DNA of 5,876 bases from GWB1-54-5 sp035290085 (lineage in GTDB: Bacteria; Patescibacteriota; Gracilibacteria; Peribacterales; Peribacteraceae): NCBI GenBank assembly GCA_035290085.1, contig DATDVK010000047.1:1-5876 (forward strand). Reading direction: 5' to 3'. The translations under genes and the position numbers were made by a program. Every line of letters begins with the position of its first letter. Position 1 is the first letter of the stretch. The notes beneath the pieces are model-generated. The model ran no database searches. It saw nothing but the letters and a program-made list of their open reading frames with translations, and was not told the origin of the DNA. Positions 1-4,817 of this stretch are shown here, piece by piece.

Positions 1-368
1 TCCTTCATGCCGGGGAGGATGCTCCGGGGACGTTCCTGGAACAGGAGCAAAATGAGCCCGTCGAGAATCATGCTGAGCGCGATGGTTGTGACAAGCGGGA
101 GGAAACGATGGTGCTTATAGAACGGCTTCACGAAGAGAATGAATGTCAGCCAGGCAACGAGCCCGCCAGTCACAAGCCCGGCCGGAATGCCCAGGAAGAG
201 CGGGAGGCCTGCCACCTGGCAGAACCACCACGTTGCATAGCCACCGACAAGGACTATCTGACCGAGTGCAAGATTGAAGACCCCGAGCACGCCGTAAACC
301 AAAGCCAAACCTGCCGCTATGAGAGCGGCAAGTGAACCGGCAATGAGCCCATTGATTAGGAGCTGCAC
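1..368 (-). CDS. livH: LivH-like branched-chain amino acid ABC transporter permease, N-terminal part (cut by window edge)
   Basis: I translated this frame by hand from the minus strand. It starts at a GTG (366-368), preceded four codons upstream by an in-frame TAG, and runs open off the left edge (122 codons). The product is strongly hydrophobic, with likely membrane segments at about residues 3-24, 33-52, 55-80 and 90-110. The family signature follows the first helix as VYGVLGVFNLALGQ, matching the LivH pattern (YG-L--INFAHG), and TTIALSMILDGL near residues 94-105 resembles the LITTIGLS block of LivH. Full LivH is about 290-300 residues, so roughly 40% is present. In the family, LivH pairs with LivM to form the inner-membrane channel; LivM is not visible. 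No SD precedes the GTG; the nearest purine run is about 19 bases away. It lies downstream of the two binding-protein genes, separated by a purine-rich inverted repeat, and is probably cotranscribed. The substrate is inferred from family only. Confidence 0.85.
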   Translation of the reverse strand, partial: MQLLINGLIAGSLAALIAAGLALVYGVLGVFNLALGQIVLVGGYATWWFCQVAGLPLFLGIPAGLVTGGLVAWLTFILFVKPFYKHHRFLPLVTTIALSMILDGLILLLFQERPRSILPGMK

Positions 369-394
369 AATGAAATACTAGGGAAGTCCTGAGC

Positions 395-488
395 GAGGAA
401 ACAGAGGAAATTAAGAGGAAACAGAAGAAACAGAGGATTGGAAGCTTTGGATTTCTCCTCTGTTTCTTCTTATTCTTCTGTTTCCTCT
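395..488. repeat. Homopurine/homopyrimidine inverted repeat built of GAGGAAACA-like units
   Basis: The + strand left arm (395-437) is a run of degenerate GAGGAAACA units. Positions 423-437 and 456-470 are perfectly complementary (15 bp, 18-base loop containing AAGCTT). Alternatively 414-424 pairs with 478-488 and 425-437 with 456-468, giving a 24-bp stem with a 9-base bulge (469-477). Read on the minus strand, the two arms are the same sequence except that one has a 9-base insertion resembling a duplication of its neighbour. The element begins about 9 bases after the livK1 stop and ends before livH. One arm is almost pure purine. It could act in mRNA processing, attenuation or stabilisation; there is no clean U-tract, so it is not a classical terminator. 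Function is inference. The rest of the gap (369-394) holds nothing recognisable. Confidence 0.88.
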
Positions 489-497
489 ACTTCTCCA

Positions 498-1607
498 TTA
501 ATTCACCGCAATATCTTTCACTTTCACATACGCCCCGCTCTGCACCTGCCACAGCACGAGGGGAATGCCGATGACGTCGCCGTTCTCGTCGAAGGAGAAG
601 TTGCCAACAATACCACTATAGGAGGACAGATTGTAGAGATAGTCGCGGATGGCAGTCCCCTCGGTTCCCACCGCCTGCATAGCCTCCGCAAGCACCCCCA
701 TGGCATCGTAGGAATGCGAGACGAACGCCATACCCGCCTGGGTGCCGCCAAACCTCTCTGCAACTTTCTGCCCGAACGGACTGTCCTCGTTCACGGAAGG
801 GACATTGATGGCATACAGACCTGCCACTGCTTCCCCACCGATGTCGATGACGGACTTGTCCTGGCCCGCATCATGCGTCATCGCGGTCTGCGTAAACCCC
901 TGCTCGCGCAACTGCTGCATCATGGCACCGATGGTGGCAGTACTCGTCCCGTTCGCGAAGAAGGCATCGAACTCCATGTCCTGCAGACGTGTCATGAGGC
1001 TGCGGTAATCCTTCGTTCCGGGATCCACCACTTCGTCGAACACTAAAACACCTTCCGGTACGTCTTTCTTCAGAGCATCCCGGAACGCAACGGTGAAGTC
1101 GACATTCTCCGTGATGATCGCAACCTTGGAGAGCCCCTGCTCAGCGAAGAACTGTGCAACGGCTTTCGCCTTGAGAAGATCGTTCGGGTAGTCGCGGAAG
1201 ATGAAATCCCCCGCCTGCGCCACATCGGGGCTGCTGCTCAGAGGGGAAATCATCACAACACCGCCGACCTCCGCAATAGGTGCCGCTGCAAGTGTCTCGC
1301 CGCTGCAGTCTCCACCGACGATAACCACCACCTTGTCCACACTCACGAGCTTCTGCGCGGCATTTGCCGCATCGCCGCCGGCACAACGCCCGTCTTCGGC
1401 AACGAGCTCGAGCATACGGCCATCAATGCCGCCTGCGGCATTCACCTCCTCTATCTTCAATTGCACACCGTGCAGTGTATCTGTCCCGAAGGTCGCGGCA
1501 TCACCGGTGAGCGGCCCGATGAACCCGACCTTGATGGAACCCGTCGGTTTACATGCCGTGAGAAGAGCAAGAACGAGAACACCAGAGAATAATTGAACAT
1601 ACTTCAT
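498..1607 (-). CDS. livK: LivK-like ABC transporter substrate-binding lipoprotein, copy 1
   Basis: A 369-residue type I periplasmic-binding-fold protein (Peripla_BP_6/LivJ-LivK family), which would capture a small ligand, by family an amino acid, and deliver it to the permease. The N-terminus is a lipoprotein signal: MK, a hydrophobic stretch (residues 4-16) and lipobox LTAC with Cys19 as the lipidation site. The mature part opens with the family block VGFIGPLTGDAA (27-38), then NAAGGIDGR (56-64) and VAEDGRC (69-75). Cys75 and Cys101 (in GGDCSGET) are spaced like the Cys53-Cys78 disulfide of E. coli LivJ, and Ser102 aligns with its ligand-contacting Ser79. It starts at ATG 1605-1607, chosen because the signal peptide begins there; no SD is present (the upstream bases are T/C-rich). 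Thirty bases separate it from the upstream paralogue, so the two are almost certainly cotranscribed. Stop is TAA. Length is normal. Ligand specificity cannot be read from sequence. Confidence 0.87.
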   Translation of the reverse strand: MKYVQLFSGVLVLALLTACKPTGSIKVGFIGPLTGDAATFGTDTLHGVQLKIEEVNAAGGIDGRMLELVAEDGRCAGGDAANAAQKLVSVDKVVVIVGGDCSGETLAAAPIAEVGGVVMISPLSSSPDVAQAGDFIFRDYPNDLLKAKAVAQFFAEQGLSKVAIITENVDFTVAFRDALKKDVPEGVLVFDEVVDPGTKDYRSLMTRLQDMEFDAFFANGTSTATIGAMMQQLREQGFTQTAMTHDAGQDKSVIDIGGEAVAGLYAINVPSVNEDSPFGQKVAERFGGTQAGMAFVSHSYDAMGVLAEAMQAVGTEGTAIRDYLYNLSSYSGIVGNFSFDENGDVIGIPLVLWQVQSGAYVKVKDIAVN

Positions 1608-1637
1608 AGTAGTGAGAAGAAAAAAACAAAAGAGAAA

Positions 1638-2822
1638 CTATTCGGTTACTTCGGTATCTGCACCAGTGCCGGTTATTTCCACCGTTTCCTCAGCAACGGC
1701 TCCTTCAACGATTTTGCCATTCTCGAACCGCTTGAGTTCATTCCCAATACCAACGACTTCCCCCTTCGCATCAAAGTGGAATGTGCCAGCCGCGCCTTCG
1801 TAGGCCTGAAGACCGTAGAGCTCATCACGAATTGCGGTGCCCTCCGTGCCAACGGTTGCAATCGCCTGCAGCACTACCCCCGCCGCATCGTACGCGAGGA
1901 CGGCAAAACCCATGTTCTGCTGCGGATTCCCGTGGAGCTCCCGGAACTTTTCTGCGAATGATTTCTCACCCCCCGCCCGGGCCTCCTCTCCAAGGAGCGA
2001 GGAGACATTGAACATATGCATTCCTTCGACTGCCTCACCAGCTAGGGAAGGCAGGTTGTTGCTGTCCGCGATGTCCTGGCTCACCATCGGCTGCATAAAC
2101 CCCTGCTCACGCATCTGCTGCACCATGGCACCGAGGACGGCATCCGACTGCGCATTGGGAACGAACACATCAAACTCAGTGTCTTCCAAGCGTGTAAGGA
2201 GACTGCGGAAATCTTTCACTCCTGGCTCTGTAAGCTCATCAAACACCACTTCAGCCCCTTCCGGAAGAGCTGCCTTAATGGAATCGCGGATGCCCACGCA
2301 GTAGTCCGTGTTTTCCGTCATGATTGCCACTTTGGTATACCCCTGCTCTCCGAAGTACTTCGCAATATCAATGCCCTTCAGAGCATCGCTGGGATACGTA
2401 CGGAAGATGAAATCACCAGCATCGGCAACATCGGGGCTGCTGCTCACAGGGGAAACCTCCACAATACCCGCGGCTTCGGCAATGGGAGCTGCACCGAGCG
2501 TCTCGCTGCTGCACTGCCCGCCAATGATGGCGACAACCTTGTCGATATCAATGAGCTTCCGTGCGGCATTCGCGGCATCACCCCCTGTGCAACGACCATC
2601 TTCTGCAACGAGCTGCACCTGGCGGCCACCGATGCCTCCGGCTGCATTCACTTCCTCCACCTTCATCTTCACGGCATTGAGCGTATCTACTCCGTACGCC
2701 GATGCATCACCGGTGAGCGGCCCGATGTACCCGATCTTGACCGGTTCTTTCTCGATCAACTGACATGCTGCAAGAAACACTGCGAGACATGCAGAAAAAA
2801 CTACAAATGTTGAAGTACGCAT
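1638..2822 (-). CDS. livK: LivK-like ABC transporter substrate-binding lipoprotein, copy 2
   Basis: A 394-residue paralogue of the neighbouring binding protein, collinear over nearly its whole length. I chose the ATG at 2820-2822 because it gives a textbook lipoprotein signal: MRTSTF, a hydrophobic core, lipobox LAAC with Cys20. A longer reading would need a TTG at 2876 and would add 18 residues that spoil the signal. Family blocks are IGYIGPLTGDAS (30-41), NAAGGIGGR (59-67), VAEDGRC ending at Cys78, and GGQC with Cys104, again placed for the LivJ-type disulfide. An extra Cys occurs in the ENTDYC segment. It differs from copy 1 by a longer loop around SSLLGEEARAGGEKS and by an acidic, Thr/Glu-rich C-terminal tail of about 20 residues after the conserved end. 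No SD precedes the start. A weak -10-like CATATT lies 12 bases upstream without a good -35. The pair may bind different ligands or differ in affinity; this is inference. Stop is TAG. Confidence 0.87.
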   Translation of the reverse strand: MRTSTFVVFSACLAVFLAACQLIEKEPVKIGYIGPLTGDASAYGVDTLNAVKMKVEEVNAAGGIGGRQVQLVAEDGRCTGGDAANAARKLIDIDKVVAIIGGQCSSETLGAAPIAEAAGIVEVSPVSSSPDVADAGDFIFRTYPSDALKGIDIAKYFGEQGYTKVAIMTENTDYCVGIRDSIKAALPEGAEVVFDELTEPGVKDFRSLLTRLEDTEFDVFVPNAQSDAVLGAMVQQMREQGFMQPMVSQDIADSNNLPSLAGEAVEGMHMFNVSSLLGEEARAGGEKSFAEKFRELHGNPQQNMGFAVLAYDAAGVVLQAIATVGTEGTAIRDELYGLQAYEGAAGTFHFDAKGEVVGIGNELKRFENGKIVEGAVAEETVEITGTGADTEVTE

Positions 2823-2907
2823 GAGTGTATGGGGAATATGTGCGCATATTCTGCTGGAAAAGAGGGCACTTGGCAAGGGCGGATGAGAATGAAATTAGAT
2901 AACGGAA

Positions 2908-2931
2908 ATAGGGCTAGGGTTAGGGTTAGGA
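2908..2931 (+). repeat. Short telomere-like hexamer array (left arm, NTAGGG)
   Basis: About four hexamers in the form NTAGGG on the + strand, with N = a, c, t, t, the last unit ending in GGA. Read on the minus strand it is a C-rich tract and forms the 3' arm of an inverted repeat with 3019-3041. Pairing of 2909-2931 with 3019-3041 gives 21 of 23 matched bases, and both mismatches fall on the variable N position. The remainder of the flank (2823-2907) holds no gene; it presumably carries the copy-2 binding protein promoter, but only weak hexamers are visible (a TCTAAT near 2894-2899 on the minus strand lacks a matching -35). Confidence 0.9.
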
Positions 2932-3018
2932 CTTGGACAAAGAATTGATCACCTGTTGCCAAGAACTTCCAATAAATTCAAGTTCTCCAAGAAGTAAGGA
3001 ACGGGTTCCAACTATCTT
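2932..3018. other. Spacer between the two hexamer arrays, with nested small hairpins
   Basis: This 87-base AT-richer segment separates the opposed hexamer arrays. It contains three small inverted repeats: CTTGGACAA (2932-2940) against TTGCCAAG (2956-2963) with a one-base bulge; AGAACTT (2962-2968) against AAGTTCT (2980-2986); and GGAAC/GTTCC (2998-3009) with a 2-base loop. On the minus strand it is also open in the frame of livG: reading past the livG TGA gives a Gly-Leu/Gly-Ile repeat from the array, then about 30 ordinary-looking residues, ending at a TAA (2926-2928). I do not recognise that peptide and there is no independent start codon context, so it is not called as a gene. Confidence 0.5.
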
Positions 3019-3070
3019 TCCTAACCCTATCCCTATCCCTAGCCCTAACCCTAGCCCTAGCCCTAGCCCT
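3019..3070 (-). repeat. Telomere-like hexamer array (right arm), abutting the livG stop codon
   Basis: Eight uninterrupted hexamers of form CTANCC on the + strand (3021-3068), equivalent to GGNTAG on the minus strand. Reading left to right N is a, t, t, g, a, g, g, g; every other position is invariant. On the minus (transcribed) strand this gives eight GGG runs spaced by 3 bases, a perfect G-quadruplex pattern, and the first GGG overlaps the TGA stop of livG by reading T-GA-GGG. Its left end is complementary to the array at 2908-2931, so the transcript could form either a long hairpin or a G-quadruplex. The variable third base suggests decay from, or selection around, a TAGGGC/TAGGGT repeat. 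No known bacterial repeat family is recognised. Confidence 0.93.
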
Positions 3071-3804
3071 CACGTTGTCGGGTCCGCACCAAAGTAAATA
3101 TCCTGCAGTTCCTTCGACTGGCGCACTTTCTCCGGTTTATCGATCAGCACCACCCTCCCAACATCCAACACGATCACCAGGTCGCAGATGCGTGCGATGA
3201 AGGGCAGATCATGCTCAATGACAAGCACCGTCTTCCCCTCCCGCTTGAGTTTCTGGATGATCTCAGCCACCTGATGGGTCATTTTGGGCGAAACACCTGC
3301 CGTGGGCTCATCGAGCAGGAAGAGTTCTTTGCCACTCTTGAGTGTACGGGCAATCTCGAGGAGACGCATCTGCCCTCCGGAGAGGGAACCTGCCTTCTGC
3401 TTCGCTTGATCCTTCAGCGTCGCCATCTCCAAGGTGGATTCCACCAACTCCTCCACATTCCCCAGTGCCTTGCGCTGCTCCCGCGGCAGCGCCTCCAGTG
3501 CAACGCGCACATTTTCTTCCAGTGTCATTTCACGGAAGATGCCGAAGTGCTGGAACACGCGGCCGATACCGAGGCGGGCACGCCTGGAGGGGATGAGGGT
3601 GGTAATGTCCTGCCCCCTGAAGGCAATCGCCCCCTTCGAAGGCTGAAGGAAACCGGAGAGCACATTGAAGAGCGTTGTTTTCCCTGAACCGTTCGGGCCG
3701 ATAAGGCCGATGATCTCCCCCTCTTCCACATCGAACGAAACATCCTGCAGAATCCTGTGATTCTGAATAATGAGGGAAATGCCGTTGAGCGAGAGAATTG
3801 GCAT
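3070..3804 (-). CDS. livG: LivG-like ATPase of branched-chain amino acid type ABC transporter
   Basis: A 244-residue ABC ATPase that would hydrolyse ATP on the cytoplasmic face to drive import through LivH/LivM. All nucleotide-binding motifs are intact: Walker A GPNGSGKTT (36-44), Q-loop Gln85 in GRVFQ, signature LSGGQ (141-145), Walker B LFLLDEP ending at 167, and the H-loop His198 in IEHD. LivG rather than LivF is indicated by TTLFNVLSGFLQPSKG after Walker A, RARLGIGRVFQ, the FGIFREMTLEENV segment, and PTAGVSP after Walker B, typical of the LivG/LptB-like group. I prefer the ATG at 3802-3804, which places MPILSLNGISL at the first strand as in relatives; a GTG at 3840 would add 12 residues but lies on the predicted -35 box. 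No SD is present. A promoter-like pair ends 7 bases upstream, so the mRNA may be leaderless. It is first in the transporter order; a partner LivF is not visible. Stop TGA abuts the hexamer array. Confidence 0.9.
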   Translation of the reverse strand: MPILSLNGISLIIQNHRILQDVSFDVEEGEIIGLIGPNGSGKTTLFNVLSGFLQPSKGAIAFRGQDITTLIPSRRARLGIGRVFQHFGIFREMTLEENVRVALEALPREQRKALGNVEELVESTLEMATLKDQAKQKAGSLSGGQMRLLEIARTLKSGKELFLLDEPTAGVSPKMTHQVAEIIQKLKREGKTVLVIEHDLPFIARICDLVIVLDVGRVVLIDKPEKVRQSKELQDIYFGADPTT

Positions 3805-3811
3805 TGGGCTC

Positions 3812-3840
3812 ACTGTAGCGCTGTACTGGACGCTTGTCAC
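3812..3840 (-). promoter_or_regulatory. Predicted sigma70-type promoter of livG, probably leaderless
   Basis: On the minus strand, GTGACA (3840-3835; 5 of 6 to TTGACA) is followed by a 17-base spacer and TACAGT (3817-3812; 4 of 6 to TATAAT). Only 7 bases then separate the -10 from the livG ATG, so transcription would begin at or within a base or two of the start codon. The -35 occupies the same bases as the -35 of the divergent PHP promoter. The spacer contains the palindrome AGCGCT. This is a consensus match by eye, not a demonstrated promoter. Confidence 0.45.
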
Positions 3841-3861
3841 GATGCTGCAGCGGGATATGAT
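3834..3861 (+). promoter_or_regulatory. Predicted sigma70-type promoter of the PHP gene, probably leaderless
   Basis: TTGTCA (3834-3839; 5 of 6 to TTGACA), a 16-base spacer and TATGAT (3856-3861; 5 of 6 to TATAAT). Eight bases follow before the ATG at 3870, so the expected start site falls at or beside the start codon. The spacer contains the 8-bp palindrome GCTGCAGC (3844-3851), a possible operator. Five of the six -35 bases are shared with the opposing livG promoter. Confidence 0.55.
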
Positions 3862-3869
3862 GGGACCGT

Positions 3870-4817
3870 ATGATCAGAGAAGCTGACAAGCAATACCGCA
3901 TAGACCCCCATGGACATACTGAGTACACAGACGGTGTCCTCTCCCCCCTGGAAGTGCTTCAGGAAGCTGAGCGGGAGGAGATGATTGTAGGAATATCCGA
4001 CCACAACATCATCGAAGCTATTCGTACCCTCATGAAACAGGCACAGGATGATGTCGGTGTTGGAGAGCTCATGCGGCACCACCTCATTCCCGGTGTGGAA
4101 ATCCAGGCGCGGGAAGGAGCGGAACTTCTGGTGTATGGCAGCACACCGGCACACCTCGACGAGTTCTATAGGAGAGAAATAGAGGAACCAAACCTGCTTG
4201 ATGAGGAGGAACCGATCTACGAACCGGTGGACATGAGTATCATCGATCTTGTGAAGCAGTGCCGCCGGTGGGAAATGGAAATTGTCGTCCCGCACTACGG
4301 AGCGCGACACTACGGCATCGGGAAGCTCCCGCACGAGGTGCGCAGGAGGCTCAACCACGAACTCCGGGAATACCGTGACCACGTGTGTGTGGAACGCAAC
4401 CCGTACGTCTCACGATTCGCAAACCTCAAGGCAATCACTTACGCTCTCTCACGGAGGAACCGGTTCCCTATCATTGCATCATCCGACAACCACAACCAAA
4501 GACACGGCAGCTATACGGAAGTGACACTCCCCCCTCTCAGCCCGGGCCAATTCCGCAGTGAACAGATTTTCCCCGCCATTCATAACCATCATCCCTCTTG
4601 GGAGAAACAGCACTTGGAACGCGTGCCTCTGCTCAGAGCAATCCGGAACGCCGTCGCACTGTTCTACCAGGGGGGATGGCGCAACACGAGGAGTATGCTC
4701 CTCCGCGAAGTACGGCACCAACTGGGGCTTCCTCCCGCTCCTACGAGCCCCTCCTCTCCAAAACCGCAACCAGAAAAGCGCGAAAGAGTGGGTGTGGCCG
4801 GTGAGGACGGCTCTTGA
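3870..4817 (+). CDS. PHP-domain metallohydrolase (predicted phosphoesterase), 315 aa
   Basis: The polymerase-and-histidinol-phosphatase (PHP) fold is recognised by its ordered metal-ligand motifs: HGHTEYTDG (His14, His16, Asp21), ISDHN (Asp44, His45), IPGVEI (Glu77), VVPHYG (His142) and SSDNHN (Asp206, His208). The set is complete, so an active multinuclear metal centre hydrolysing a phosphoester is expected; the substrate is unknown and I cannot assign it to a named subgroup such as histidinol phosphatase or RNase AM. No signal peptide, so cytoplasmic. After about residue 285 the chain turns into a Pro/Ser/Lys-rich tail (PAPTSPSSPKPQPEK and on), and the last 25 codons lie antisense to the conserved end of pyrG, suggesting the tail arose by loss of an earlier stop. 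The ATG at 3870 is the first available start, since an in-frame TGA lies four codons upstream. It is divergent from livG, with predicted overlapping promoters. No SD is evident. Confidence 0.83.
   Translation: MIREADKQYRIDPHGHTEYTDGVLSPLEVLQEAEREEMIVGISDHNIIEAIRTLMKQAQDDVGVGELMRHHLIPGVEIQAREGAELLVYGSTPAHLDEFYRREIEEPNLLDEEEPIYEPVDMSIIDLVKQCRRWEMEIVVPHYGARHYGIGKLPHEVRRRLNHELREYRDHVCVERNPYVSRFANLKAITYALSRRNRFPIIASSDNHNQRHGSYTEVTLPPLSPGQFRSEQIFPAIHNHHPSWEKQHLERVPLLRAIRNAVALFYQGGWRNTRSMLLREVRHQLGLPPAPTSPSSPKPQPEKRERVGVAGEDGS

Noticed and set aside
414..488. Classical rho-independent terminator
   Set aside because: The stem is purine/pyrimidine-biased with low GC and is not followed by a clean U-run on the minus strand.
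438..1046. Long open frame on the + strand opposite the copy-1 binding protein
   Set aside because: It is antisense to a gene with a clear lipobox and family motifs, starts inside the purine hairpin, and shows no recognisable domain.
2823..2876. Longer start (TTG at 2876) for the copy-2 binding protein
   Set aside because: The 18 extra residues precede a complete lipoprotein signal peptide and include no hydrophobic signal of their own; the ATG at 2822 is better.
2908..3070. A genuine telomere or eukaryotic contamination
   Set aside because: The arrays lie between bacterial genes of one transporter, are short, opposed and have a variable base, unlike a chromosome end.
395..3070. CRISPR array
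   Set aside because: The repeats are 6-9 base tandem units without unique spacers of constant length; no cas gene is present.
3070..3072. TGA recoded as glycine (as in Gracilibacteria/Absconditabacteria)
   Set aside because: Although the livG frame stays open after TGA, no in-frame TGA occurs inside livH, either livK, livG, the PHP gene or pyrG, which together would be expected to contain several under a recoded genome.
3211..3687. Open frame of 158 codons on the + strand opposite livG
   Set aside because: It is the complement of the conserved ATPase motifs; its length is explained by codon bias of livG.
3805..3840. GTG start at 3840 for livG
   Set aside because: It would place the start codon on the predicted shared -35 box and add 12 residues not typical of the family; the ATG at 3804 fits the first strand.
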